Source: Clostridiales bacterium UBA1758 (GTDB lineage Bacteria > Bacillota > Clostridia > Oscillospirales > UBA1758). From it: DNA of 41,073 nt. This document shows, one piece after another, positions 32,103 to 40,022 of the stretch (its first letter is position 1; the number at the start of each line of letters is the position of its first letter). Both the position numbers and the translations under genes were made by a program. The notes beneath the pieces are model-generated. The model searched no databases. It worked only from the letters and a program-made list of their open reading frames with translations, and had not been told where the DNA came from. The stretch is from the NCBI GenBank assembly GCA_002315595.1, contig DCHG01000025.1:23355-64427 (forward strand), given 5' to 3'.

Positions 32103-32603
32103 TTATTCTATCATTCCATCAATGACGCGTACCGTCATCTCGCCGGCGTCGATATTGATCGAACGGACAAATTCTTTTACTGCGGGAAGCATAAATTCAC
32201 TTCCGCTTTCGCATTTGACGGTGTAAACATCATTGGCGGGAAGCGGAGTGACATCGGAGATCACGCCGTACGATTCGCCGGATATTTCATCCACCACCCG
32301 AAGTCCGATCAGTTCGCAGATCAGGTATTTTCCTTTGGGCAGGACAATATCACTGCGTGGAACGGTGAGGACCTTCCCTCGCCATGTTATTGCGGAATTC
32401 ATGTCAGCGACGCCTTCGATGGACGCAAGTACGAGATTTCCGTGAACATGGAGCGAGTGCATTTTGATTTCCGCACCGTTTGCGTGGAAATGTTTGTATT
32501 TCAGCAGGTCGGCGGGCGTATCGCTCCACGGTTCAATTCGGATTTCACCGCGAACACCGTGTGCGCCGACGATTTTGCCGACTTCGATCAATTTTTCTGC
32601 CAT
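32103..32603 (-). CDS. rimM: Ribosome maturation factor RimM
   Basis: This is a 166-residue RimM, which helps 30S head assembly around S19. The N-terminal KLIEVGKIVGAHGVRGEIRIEPWSDTP is typical. The PRC-barrel part (LICELIGLRVVDEISGESYGVI) is followed by FMLPAVKEFVRSINIDAGEMTVRVIDGMIE. AGGA lies before the ATG. It is separated from khpA by a glycoside hydrolase gene that does not belong to the usual rpsP-khpA-rimM-trmD order. Confidence 0.95.
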   Translation of the reverse strand: MAEKLIEVGKIVGAHGVRGEIRIEPWSDTPADLLKYKHFHANGAEIKMHSLHVHGNLVLASIEGVADMNSAITWRGKVLTVPRSDIVLPKGKYLICELIGLRVVDEISGESYGVISDVTPLPANDVYTVKCESGSEFMLPAVKEFVRSINIDAGEMTVRVIDGMIE

Positions 32604-32627
32604 AGTTCATCCTGCCTTTAATGCGAA

Positions 32628-34604
32628 TTATTGGATGTCGACGGTCTTATCGCCACATTGCAGATGATATACGGGCTCCATCCAGTCCGGTCTTTGACGC
32701 ACGATCACATCGTCTTTCCAAAGGTCGAAATCAATGGTGGTCTGTAACGCAATATAGACGAACAGCGCGCCCCAATGATAAAATCTGTCGCTGAACCAAA
32801 GAATATCGCCCTTTTCGGACACTTGACCGGTGATACCGTTGTAGTTTTCGCCGACATATCCGTGTTCTTTCCAATTTTTAAGGAAAAGGTCATAACCTTT
32901 TTTCGCTAGTTCCTGTGCGACTTCTATTTGACCGTCGGCAAGCAGAGCCTCAAAGGTTAGATAATTCGTCGGCGCCCAGATCCTGCCACGCCAGTATTCC
33001 TGATCGTTGAAGGACGGATCGTTTTTGGAAATCATCGGAAGGACGAACTCGCCCCAAAACTCATTCTCGTTCAACAAATGCGAGAGCATTTGTTTCGTTC
33101 TTTCCGAGGGAACATTTTCCGTCATCCATACGTAAAAATGCGTCGGTGACATGGAAGGATCAAATTCACCCGACCAATGGCGGTTGAGATAGCAACCGCT
33201 TTTTGCGTCCCAAAGTCCCCGATGAATATTGTCGGACAAGGAAGCGGCACGATTTGTCAATTCGTCGATCACCGACGGATCGGCACCGATCTCGCGGGCG
33301 ATCTTGGCAAGCAGGCGGCAATCCGCCACCATCAGTGCATTTCCGCCGACATAGGACAGTTCCAGACAGTACAGGTCTTTGTTGTAAACGGCTCGATCCC
33401 ACATCGGGGAATTGTCAAGGCCGGTTTCAAACATCGGACTCATGCGATAGGCAAGCCATTCGGGATCGGAAACGCCGTCCTCCGCATCGGCGGGGACAAG
33501 ACCGTACTTTCGGATATGATCGTAATTTGTCGGATAAATGCCCGTTCCGGGTTCCAAAAGGCCGTCGTGATTGCGGTCGCGGTTTGCAAAATACCATCTG
33601 TTCCATTTCAGCAAACGCGGAAAGACTTCCTCTAAAAACCATTTGTCGTGATGCTGTAAATAGAGTTTCCACGCACAAAGAGAGCCGACCTGGGGCTGAC
33701 TGCGTCCAGCGGTCGGGCCGGTTGCACCGCCGACATTGGGCACGCAACCTTCCGGTGAGATTTCATCCAAAATACTGAAAAAGGTGGAATACGCAAGATT
33801 TTTGTCGATCAGACCGTACAACAATGAGCAAAAGAAGGTATCCCAATCGAACAACGCGTAGTCGCCGAAGGCGGTATTCGCCGTACACCAAAATCTCGTG
33901 ACGGGGGTTACCGGGCGGTCGTGGTGGGACTCGTAGACGAGATTCCACAGAAGAACTCTGCGCATAGCGGAAAGCGCCTGCTCCATATCGCCCTTGGAAT
34001 GAATGGTGTTTTTCAGCCAATCTGATTTCTCCAATAGAAGCCGTGTGTCGATTTCTTTTACGGTTTTGTCACTGTTGACCGTGAAGTAGACGGGTTGGTC
34101 GTCCTTGACCACGATTGTATGGAAACAGGACGGATTCCATGGGAGAGTGACAGCGGAATTTAGTGTTTTCACATCGTATTCGCAAACCTCGTTTTCACCG
34201 GAAAATGTTGCACAAATCGAGTTATCACGATAGAAAACAGTGTTCTTTCCGTTCCAAATATTGCTGACTTCGAGTGCAATAAATGCGCGAATGTTTTTTG
34301 AAAGCGGGGTGACTTTGATGAGCAGTTCATCGCCGTCAGCCGAAGTTTCGACACGCCACTTTCGTTCCATATATTTAACGGTGATGTCAGTGTATGAGCC
34401 GTTCAAACTGTGTTCGCCGAAACTTTCCACCATATCCCGCGTGCAATTTCGACTGTAAGCGCCTCGTTCGGGGATAATAAAGGCAAGATTGACACGTAAT
34501 CTTTGCGGAAGAAGGACCGAGGCGGTATGGGAAGCAACATCCCAAGTGTTCCAACCAACGGCGATCGAATCATATAATTGCCGTTCTTTTGTACTGATTT
34601 CCAT
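32628..34604 (-). CDS. GH63-like (alpha/alpha)6-barrel glycoside hydrolase
   Basis: This is a 658-residue cytoplasmic protein without a signal peptide. The C-terminal two thirds look like the six-hairpin barrel of GH63/GH37-type enzymes: FDWDTFFCSLLYGL, NVGGATGPTAGRSQPQVGS, NRDGLLEPGTG-like HDGLLEPG, MWDRAVYN and YWRGRIWAPTNYLTFEAL. The N-terminal third is a beta-rich domain. Relatives act on alpha-glucosides, mannosylglycerate or oligosaccharides; the substrate is unknown. Fifteen codons upstream are open, but AAAGGA supports the ATG at 34604. It sits between khpA and rimM, and codon use looks like the neighbours. Confidence 0.85.
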   Translation of the reverse strand: MEISTKERQLYDSIAVGWNTWDVASHTASVLLPQRLRVNLAFIIPERGAYSRNCTRDMVESFGEHSLNGSYTDITVKYMERKWRVETSADGDELLIKVTPLSKNIRAFIALEVSNIWNGKNTVFYRDNSICATFSGENEVCEYDVKTLNSAVTLPWNPSCFHTIVVKDDQPVYFTVNSDKTVKEIDTRLLLEKSDWLKNTIHSKGDMEQALSAMRRVLLWNLVYESHHDRPVTPVTRFWCTANTAFGDYALFDWDTFFCSLLYGLIDKNLAYSTFFSILDEISPEGCVPNVGGATGPTAGRSQPQVGSLCAWKLYLQHHDKWFLEEVFPRLLKWNRWYFANRDRNHDGLLEPGTGIYPTNYDHIRKYGLVPADAEDGVSDPEWLAYRMSPMFETGLDNSPMWDRAVYNKDLYCLELSYVGGNALMVADCRLLAKIAREIGADPSVIDELTNRAASLSDNIHRGLWDAKSGCYLNRHWSGEFDPSMSPTHFYVWMTENVPSERTKQMLSHLLNENEFWGEFVLPMISKNDPSFNDQEYWRGRIWAPTNYLTFEALLADGQIEVAQELAKKGYDLFLKNWKEHGYVGENYNGITGQVSEKGDILWFSDRFYHWGALFVYIALQTTIDFDLWKDDVIVRQRPDWMEPVYHLQCGDKTVDIQ

Positions 34605-34635
34605 GATTGCATTCCTTTTTGTGTCGTCGATTGAT

Positions 34636-34668
34636 GAAAACCGGCGCACTGCGGTGCAGCACGCCGGT
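34636..34668 (-). terminator. Terminator-like hairpin between khpA and the GH63 gene
   Basis: ACCGGCG pairs with CGCCGGT and an inner CTGC with GCAG (loop of 3), followed by TTTTC on the minus strand, 8 nt after the khpA stop. The T-run is short, so read-through is likely. No promoter is evident in the 31 nt before the next gene. Confidence 0.65.
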
Positions 34669-34675
34669 CGTTGTT

Positions 34676-34909
34676 TTAGCCGATGATCTCTACGGAGACT
34701 TTAACGCCTTCGCACACGGCGGCCACCCTGACCAGCGTGCGGATCTCTTTGGCAATTCTTCCCTGTTTTCCGATGACCTTACCGATATCACTGTCGGCGA
34801 CACGGAGTTCAAGCAAATGCTCGCCGTCGTCTTTGACAGTTTCGGTCACCGAAACCTCGTCGGGGAAATCAACGAGGCTTTTTGCGATGTACTCAAGAAG
34901 CTCTTTCAT
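34676..34909 (-). CDS. khpA: KH-domain RNA-binding protein KhpA (YlqC)
   Basis: This is a 77-residue single KH domain. The GxxG loop is visible in VIGKQGRIAKEIRTLVRVAA, preceded by LLEYIAKSLVDFPDEVSV. Members bind RNA, often with KhpB, and affect cell elongation and division in streptococci. GGAGGT precedes the ATG. It lies 15 nt after rpsP, a highly conserved pairing. Confidence 0.93.
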   Translation of the reverse strand: MKELLEYIAKSLVDFPDEVSVTETVKDDGEHLLELRVADSDIGKVIGKQGRIAKEIRTLVRVAAVCEGVKVSVEIIG

Positions 34910-34924
34910 GTGTTTACCTCCGGT

Positions 34925-35167
34925 TTACTTAATAGCACCGGCGTTCTTCAAAAGAGCACGGACAGTATCGGTCGGCTGTGCGCCGTTCTTCATCCAAGCC
35001 TGCGCTTTTTCGACATCGACCTTGATTTCAGCGGGGTTCGTGAGAGGATTGTACGTACCAATCTCTTCGATGAATCTTCCGTCTCTCGGGAAACGGGAAT
35101 CGGCCACCACTATTCTGTAAAACGGAGCTTTTTTGGCACCCATTCTGCGAAGTCTGATCTTAACCAT
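34925..35167 (-). CDS. rpsP: 30S ribosomal protein S16
   Basis: This is an 80-residue bS16. It begins MVKIRLRRMGAKKAPFYRIVVADSRFPRDGRFIEEIG..., the canonical start, and continues with YNPLTNPAEIKVD. The ribosome-binding site is a near-perfect AAGGAGGTGA. It follows ffh by 51 nt. Confidence 0.98.
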   Translation of the reverse strand: MVKIRLRRMGAKKAPFYRIVVADSRFPRDGRFIEEIGTYNPLTNPAEIKVDVEKAQAWMKNGAQPTDTVRALLKNAGAIK

Positions 35168-35218
35168 GTTAGCTCACCTCCTTGGTAGATTTTTTATATC
35201 ATTTATGGTTGCGCGTAC

Positions 35219-36550
35219 TTAAAAGAGTCCGGGGAATCCGCCACGGCGGAGTTTTTTCATATTCGCGCCGGAAAATTGCTTTGCCATCTTGGCGGTCGCT
35301 TCGTATTGTTTCAGAAGACGGTTGACATCTTCGACTTTCAATCCGCAACCTGCGGCAATACGCTTTTTTCGATTAAAGTTGAGAATACCGGGATTTTCGC
35401 GTTCATACGGCGTCATGGACTGAATGATCGCCGCCGTTCTTGTGAGTTGCTTGGGATCGACCTGCACATTTTTAAGTGCTTTGTTCGCACCCGGAAGCAT
35501 CGCAAGAATATCGGACATATCGCCCATGTTCTGCACTTGAATTAACTGATCGTAGAAATCAGTGAGAGTAAACTTGTTTTTGCGGAGTTTTTCCGCCATT
35601 TCAGCGGCCTTCTTTTCATCGAAAGCGGCTTCCGCTTTTTCGATGAGGGAAAGCATATCGCCCATGCCGAGGATGCGGGATGCCATACGGTCGGGATGGA
35701 AAACTTCGATATCGCTGAGTTTTTCGCCGGTACCGATGAATTTGATCGGTTTGCCGGTGACTGCCTTGACCGAAAGCGCTGCACCGCCACGGGAGTCACT
35801 GTCCGTTTTGGTAAGTAGAACGCCGTCGATGCCGACCGAGTCGTTAAAGGCGGAAGCAGCGTTGACGGCATCCTGACCGGTCATTGCGTCGACTGCAAGA
35901 ATGGTTTCGGTAACGTCGATTTCGGACTTGATGCGACGAAGTTCATCCATCAGTTCGGTGTCGACATGGAGTCGTCCGGCGGTGTCGATAAACACCATAT
36001 CGTTTGAATGTTCCATGGCGTGCGACAGCGCAGCCTTGACGATTTTGACCGGGTCGTCCTTGCCCATTTCGAAAACGGGCACCCCGACTTGACCGCCGAC
36101 GACTTTCAACTGGTCAATTGCGGCGGGACGGTAAATATCGCAGGCAACAAGCAACGGACGCTTGCCCTGCTTTTTGAAATAACCCGCGAGTTTGGCAATG
36201 TTGGTTGTTTTACCGGAGCCTTGCAGACCAACAAACATGATGATCGTCGGGGGCTTGGAGGCGATGTGAATTTTTTCCTCTTTACCGCCGAGAAGTTCGG
36301 TCAACTCCTCGTTGACAATTTTAATCACCTGTTGTGCCGGCGAAAGTGCTTCAAGCACTTGTGTCCCGACAGCGCGGGTGGAAACTTTTTCGACAAAATC
36401 GCGCACGACTTTAAAGTTAACATCGGCTTCAAGCAATGCACGACGGACTTCGCGCATTGCCTCTTTGATGTCGGCTTCCGTCAGCCGCCCTTTGGAGCGA
36501 AGTCGTGCGAAAACGGAATTTATCTTTTCGGAAAGACCGGAAAATGCCAT
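35219..36550 (-). CDS. ffh: Signal recognition particle protein Ffh
   Basis: This is a 443-residue SRP54 GTPase that binds signal peptides and SRP RNA and targets ribosomes to the membrane. Motifs: the N domain (MAFSGLSEKINSVFARLRSKG), G1 MFVGLQGSGKTTN, FIDTAGRLHVD, LTKTDSDSRGGAALS and GTGEK. The methionine-poor but recognisable M domain includes MGDMSDILAMLPG and ERENPGILNFNRKKRIAAGCG (RNA contact). GGAGG precedes the ATG. It starts 12 nt after ylxM. Confidence 0.97.
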   Translation of the reverse strand: MAFSGLSEKINSVFARLRSKGRLTEADIKEAMREVRRALLEADVNFKVVRDFVEKVSTRAVGTQVLEALSPAQQVIKIVNEELTELLGGKEEKIHIASKPPTIIMFVGLQGSGKTTNIAKLAGYFKKQGKRPLLVACDIYRPAAIDQLKVVGGQVGVPVFEMGKDDPVKIVKAALSHAMEHSNDMVFIDTAGRLHVDTELMDELRRIKSEIDVTETILAVDAMTGQDAVNAASAFNDSVGIDGVLLTKTDSDSRGGAALSVKAVTGKPIKFIGTGEKLSDIEVFHPDRMASRILGMGDMLSLIEKAEAAFDEKKAAEMAEKLRKNKFTLTDFYDQLIQVQNMGDMSDILAMLPGANKALKNVQVDPKQLTRTAAIIQSMTPYERENPGILNFNRKKRIAAGCGLKVEDVNRLLKQYEATAKMAKQFSGANMKKLRRGGFPGLF

Positions 36551-36562
36551 GCTTCCTCCAGA

Positions 36563-36928
36563 TCAATCAGAAAGACCGGTGGCCAGCGCACGAATGCGAA
36601 GGGCATCGGATTCAATCTTTTCGTTATTGTATCGAACGGTGTTGGTATCCAAAATCTCATCGGAAAGAGATACAATTTCGCCGACGGCATCTTTGACCGC
36701 GGCGAAACGGGCGACCAAGCCGAGTTTGTCTTCCATCGAGATGAGGGTGTTTTGTGCACGCATCAAAGTGTCGCGCACACCCTGACGAGAGATTGCCTGA
36801 AGTTCGGCAATTTCGCCGAGCGACAGGTCTTCATTGTGGTAGAGGTCAAAAAGTTCGCGTTGCTTATCGGTGAGCATTTCACCGTAAAAATCGAGAAGAA
36901 GTGCCATTTCGTAAGGACTGTCCTTCAT
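36563..36928 (-). CDS. ylxM: YlxM-family helix-turn-helix protein
   Basis: This is a 121-residue protein related to sigma-70 region 4. The DNA-binding motif is YHNEDLSLGEIAELQAISRQGVRDTLMRAQ. YlxM is nearly always directly upstream of ffh and is thought to influence the SRP pathway. A GTG at 36946 opens the frame earlier, but AAAGGG is 8 nt before the ATG at 36928. The C-terminal ~40 residues (TNTVRYNNEKIESDALRIRA) extend past the conserved HTH. Confidence 0.9.
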   Translation of the reverse strand: MKDSPYEMALLLDFYGEMLTDKQRELFDLYHNEDLSLGEIAELQAISRQGVRDTLMRAQNTLISMEDKLGLVARFAAVKDAVGEIVSLSDEILDTNTVRYNNEKIESDALRIRALATGLSD

Positions 36929-36981
36929 CTTTTCATCCCTTTCCACAAATACTGTAAAGGCATAACGCTTTACAATTTGAT

Positions 36982-37010
36982 ATTTTACTATACTCGGTGT
37001 AATTTGTCAA
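36982..37010 (-). promoter_or_regulatory. Sigma-A promoter of ylxM-ffh-rpsP-khpA
   Basis: On the minus strand, TTGACA (37010-37005), 17 bp, TAAAAT (36987-36982). This is a near-consensus promoter about 54 nt before the ylxM start. The 37011-37172 stretch upstream of it is AT-rich and shows no gene. Confidence 0.9.
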
Positions 37011-37172
37011 GTATTTTTTTGACTTTCCACAAGAAAAAATCTTTACTGAAAAGTTATGTAAATCCATCCCGAAAAAAATTGAAAAATGCTTTGAAAACGG
37101 TGGCCGAATATGCGACATATATAATAAGGTATAAATTCCTAGATAAATTGAAAAATGTTCTTTTCAAAATTG

Positions 37173-37198
37173 TTTTCGATATGGTATAATATCGAAAA
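37173..37198 (+). promoter_or_regulatory. Palindromic operator over the ThuA-gene promoter
   Basis: TTTTCGATAT-ggtata-ATATCGAAAA is a perfect inverted repeat with 10-bp arms. It encloses an extended -10 box (TG-G-TATAAT, TATAAT at 37185-37190) with a weak TTTCAA 17 bp upstream. The layout fits a repressor site. The regulator is not in this window. Confidence 0.6.
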
Positions 37199-37214
37199 GA
37201 AGGGAGCGATCATC

Positions 37215-37931
37215 ATGATCAAAGTAACCGTTTGGAACGAAAATATTCATGAACGTGAATCGGAAGAAATCCGCCGTGTTTATCCAGAGGGTATTCATGG
37301 GTGCATTGCCGACTTTTTGAAAAAGGAAGGCTTTGAAATCCGCACTGCGACATTGGAACAGCCCGAATGTGGTCTGACAGAAGAAGTCCTCCGCAACACC
37401 GATGTCTTGGTGTGGTGGGGACATATGGGGCATGAAAAAGTGCCGGACGAGATCGTCGACCGCGTCTATCGCCATGTCAATGAGGGCATGGGATTTATCG
37501 GACTTCATTCGACGCATGGTTCGAAAATTTTCAGAAAACTTTGCGGAACGGGATCCGAAGCGTTGAAATGGCGCGCCGACGGCGAACAGGAGATCCTTTG
37601 GACGGTCGACCGTTCGCATCCGATCCTCGACGGTGTGCCGGAAAAGATCATCCTGCCGCAGGAAGAAATGTACGGCGAGCCGTTTTCGATTCCGAACCCG
37701 GACTCCGTATTGTTCATCAGTTGGTTTGAAGGTGGAGAGGTCTTCCGCAGCGGTTGCACATTTCATCGCGGATGCGGCAAAATTTTCTACTTCCGTCCCG
37801 GCCACGAAGAATTTCCGACCTTTTTCATCCCTGAGATTCAAAAAGTCATTGTCAACGCCGTCAAGTGGGCGGCACCGTTTGACTTCCCGAAAAATACCAC
37901 GGGACTTGTCGAGCCGACGCATCCGTTCTGA
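37215..37931 (+). CDS. ThuA-like (trehalose-utilisation) domain protein
   Basis: This is a 238-residue protein with a class I glutamine amidotransferase-like fold of the ThuA family. Visible family stretches are TVWNENIHERE, TDVLVWWGHMGHEKVPDEIVDRVYRHVNEGMGFIGLHSTHGS, WTVDRSHPILDGVPEKI and FYFRPGHEEFPTFF. ThuA proteins are linked to trehalose or other disaccharide metabolism; the activity is unclear. Twenty upstream codons are rejected because AAGGGAG sits just before the ATG at 37215. It is a single-gene unit with its own operator, promoter and terminator. Confidence 0.88.
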   Translation: MIKVTVWNENIHERESEEIRRVYPEGIHGCIADFLKKEGFEIRTATLEQPECGLTEEVLRNTDVLVWWGHMGHEKVPDEIVDRVYRHVNEGMGFIGLHSTHGSKIFRKLCGTGSEALKWRADGEQEILWTVDRSHPILDGVPEKIILPQEEMYGEPFSIPNPDSVLFISWFEGGEVFRSGCTFHRGCGKIFYFRPGHEEFPTFFIPEIQKVIVNAVKWAAPFDFPKNTTGLVEPTHPF

Positions 37932-37936
37932 TTTTT

Positions 37937-37965
37937 AAGCCGCAGGTTTTTGCCTGCGGCTTTTT
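37937..37965 (+). terminator. Intrinsic terminator after the ThuA gene
   Basis: AAGCCGCAGG / CCTGCGGCTT, a perfect 10-bp stem with a 6-nt loop, followed by Ts; 5 nt after the stop codon. Confidence 0.93.
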
Positions 37966-37978
37966 CACAAGAAAAATA

Positions 37979-38007
37979 TTTACAAAATGTCAAAAAAGCG
38001 GTATCAT
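37979..38007 (+). promoter_or_regulatory. Sigma-A promoter of lgt-folD
   Basis: TTTACA (37979-37984), 17 bp, TATCAT (38002-38007). The same -10 hexamer is used by hrcA. Transcription would start near 38014. Confidence 0.65.
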
Positions 38008-38045
38008 AATGTATGTATAATTGTTGCCAAGAAAGGAAGCTTTCC

Positions 38046-38072
38046 ATGCGAAAGCCATCGGTGAAAAAATGA
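38046..38072 (+). CDS. Possible 8-residue leader peptide before lgt
   Basis: The strongest ribosome-binding site in this leader (AAAGGAAG, about 38033-38040) is spaced for an ATG at 38046, not for lgt. That ATG opens MRKPSVKK and then stops. The stop TGA overlaps the lgt ATG (ATGA), so translation could pass from one to the other. The peptide is very short and basic, and chance cannot be excluded. Confidence 0.35.
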   Translation: MRKPSVKK

Positions 38073-39154
38073 TCAGTCTGCTCGCTGCAGGATGCCACGA
38101 CATCTCGTTTCCGGGACTCGGCATCTATTTAAAAAATGTTCCGCAGTATTTTGAGATCGGCAATTTGCAGGTGTATTGGTATGCCGTTTGCATCGCCGTG
38201 GGATTTACGCTTGCGTTCTTTTACGCGACCGGCAGATCCGAAAAGTTCGGCGTCAAGAGTGATGATCTGCTCGATCTTTTGTTCTTTGCAGTCCCTCTCG
38301 GGATCCTCGGCGCAAGAATTTATTATGTCCTTTTTGAATTAGACCTCTATCGTGACAATCCGATCAGTATCCTTTATATTTGGGAGGGTGGTCTTGCCAT
38401 TTACGGCGGATTGATTGGCGGTCTTCTCACGGCTCTGATCTTTTGTAAGGTCAAAAAAATCCCCGTTCCCGCGCTTTTTGATATTACCGCCGTTCCGTTT
38501 CTGATCGCACAGGGAATCGGTCGTTGGGGTAATTTTTTCAATGCAGAGGCTTATGGCGTCGAAACCGCCCTGCCGTGGAGGATGGTCATTAACGATACCA
38601 TTGTCGCACATCCGACATTCCTTTATGAGTCCGTTTGGTGCCTGCTTGGCGCACTTTTGTTGCACCTTTATTCGAAACACCGTAAGTTTGACGGCGAAGT
38701 TTTTTTGCTTTACGTTGCGTGGTATTCTTTGGAGCGTAGTGTCGTTGAAATGCTTCGTACCGATAGCCTGTATTTCTGGGGCACCGATATCCGCGTCAGC
38801 CAACTTTTTAGTTTGATCCTTTTCTTTGTCTGCGTCGGCGTTTTGATCTACAACTACGGTCTGCGTAAAACGCCGTTCTATCTGCTTGTCCGCGATGGTG
38901 TAAAGGAAATGGAAAAGCCGGAAGAAGCGGAACAGGACTGGCTGGAAGAAGCATTGGATACCGAGCAGGCAAAACAGGCGGAGCAGGATTTGATCGACGG
39001 TGATATCGAGGACGGCACTGTATTCGAGGTACCGCGTATTGAACCTGATGAAAATGCCCCGATGATCACCCCGTTTGCGGAAATCAAAAGGAGCGAAGAC
39101 GATGCCGAAGAAGACCTCGTCTTTGATGCCGACGAGGAAAACAAGGGGGAATAA
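38069..39154 (+). CDS. lgt: Prolipoprotein diacylglyceryl transferase Lgt
   Basis: This is a 361-residue multi-pass membrane enzyme. It moves diacylglycerol from phosphatidylglycerol onto the lipobox Cys of prelipoproteins. The Lgt signature GRWGNFFNAEAYG is at about 151-163, and IWEGGLAIYGGLIGG at about 105-118. About seven membrane helices end near residue 263. After YLLVRDGVKEME the protein continues with about 80 residues rich in Glu and Asp, absent from E. coli or Bacillus Lgt. The open frame extends to TTG 38021, but that codon is only about 7 nt past the predicted transcription start, so 38069 (GGTGA upstream) is used. Confidence 0.92.
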   Translation: MISLLAAGCHDISFPGLGIYLKNVPQYFEIGNLQVYWYAVCIAVGFTLAFFYATGRSEKFGVKSDDLLDLLFFAVPLGILGARIYYVLFELDLYRDNPISILYIWEGGLAIYGGLIGGLLTALIFCKVKKIPVPALFDITAVPFLIAQGIGRWGNFFNAEAYGVETALPWRMVINDTIVAHPTFLYESVWCLLGALLLHLYSKHRKFDGEVFLLYVAWYSLERSVVEMLRTDSLYFWGTDIRVSQLFSLILFFVCVGVLIYNYGLRKTPFYLLVRDGVKEMEKPEEAEQDWLEEALDTEQAKQAEQDLIDGDIEDGTVFEVPRIEPDENAPMITPFAEIKRSEDDAEEDLVFDADEENKGE

Positions 39155-39156
39155 TC

Positions 39157-40008
39157 ATGCCCACTTTGATGGACGGAAAAGCGGTTTCGGCAAAAGTGCG
39201 GCAATCCGTTTTGCTAGAAACCGAACGCCTTCGTGAAAACGGGATCGTTGTCGGCATTGCCGTGATCATTGTCGGCGAAAATCCTGCGTCACAGATTTAT
39301 GTGCGCAATAAACACCGCGCTTGCGAAAGTTGCGGGATCGAAAGTTTTTCCTATGAACTTCCCGAAGAAACGACCGAGCAGGAATTGCTCGAACTGATCG
39401 AAAAACTGAACTACGACGACAGAGTGGATGGGATCCTCGTTCAACTTCCGCTGCCGAAACAGATCGACGAAAAAAAAATCATCCTTGCGATACGCACCGA
39501 TAAGGATGTTGACGCATTTCACCCGGAAAATGTCGGGAGGATTGTCAGCGGCGATTATCGCTTTTTACCCTGCACGCCTGCGGGTGTGATGACCATACTC
39601 GATGAATACGGCATTGATCCCGAGGGAAAACATGCGGTCGTTATCGGTCGATCCAACATCGTCGGAAAGCCGCAGGCGCTGTTGTTGTTACATAAAAACG
39701 CGACTGTCACGGTTTGCCATTCAAAGACCGCCGATCTTGCCGAAATCACACGTCGGGCGGATATTTTGGTGAGCGCCGTCGGAAAGGCGAAATTCGTCAA
39801 GGCGAATATGGTAAAACCCGGTGCGGTCGTCGTGGATGTCGGAATGAACCGCGATGAAAAAGGAAAACTCTGCGGGGATGTCGATTTCGATGAAGTTGCC
39901 CCGATCGCGGGCTTCATCACACCGGTGCCCGGTGGCGTCGGCCCGATGACCATTGCGACGCTGATGCAAAACACTTTGACCGCGGCAAAACTGCACAAGT
40001 GCAAATGA
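39157..40008 (+). CDS. folD: Bifunctional methylene-THF dehydrogenase/cyclohydrolase FolD
   Basis: This is a 283-residue FolD that interconverts 5,10-methylene- and 10-formyl-tetrahydrofolate with NADP. The catalytic Lys52 is in SQIYVRNKHRACESCG. DGILVQLPLPKQID, VIGRSNIVGKPQALLLL (cofactor) and GGVGPMTIATLMQNT are all conserved. The GGGGG site is 7 nt before the ATG and only 2 nt separate it from lgt. It supplies the one-carbon pool used by ThyX elsewhere in the window. Confidence 0.96.
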   Translation: MPTLMDGKAVSAKVRQSVLLETERLRENGIVVGIAVIIVGENPASQIYVRNKHRACESCGIESFSYELPEETTEQELLELIEKLNYDDRVDGILVQLPLPKQIDEKKIILAIRTDKDVDAFHPENVGRIVSGDYRFLPCTPAGVMTILDEYGIDPEGKHAVVIGRSNIVGKPQALLLLHKNATVTVCHSKTADLAEITRRADILVSAVGKAKFVKANMVKPGAVVVDVGMNRDEKGKLCGDVDFDEVAPIAGFITPVPGGVGPMTIATLMQNTLTAAKLHKCK

Positions 40009-40022
40009 TATAGGAGAAAATT

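Noticed and set aside
37111..37130. A TATAAT at 37120-37125 as a second promoter upstream of the ThuA gene
   Set aside because: No -35 box at a usable distance (TTGAAA is 23 bp away) and no TG extension; the site at 37185 is better placed.
38021..38068. TTG at 38021 as the start of lgt
   Set aside because: It lies only about 7 nt after the predicted transcription start, leaving no room for a ribosome-binding site, and the added residues do not look like Lgt.
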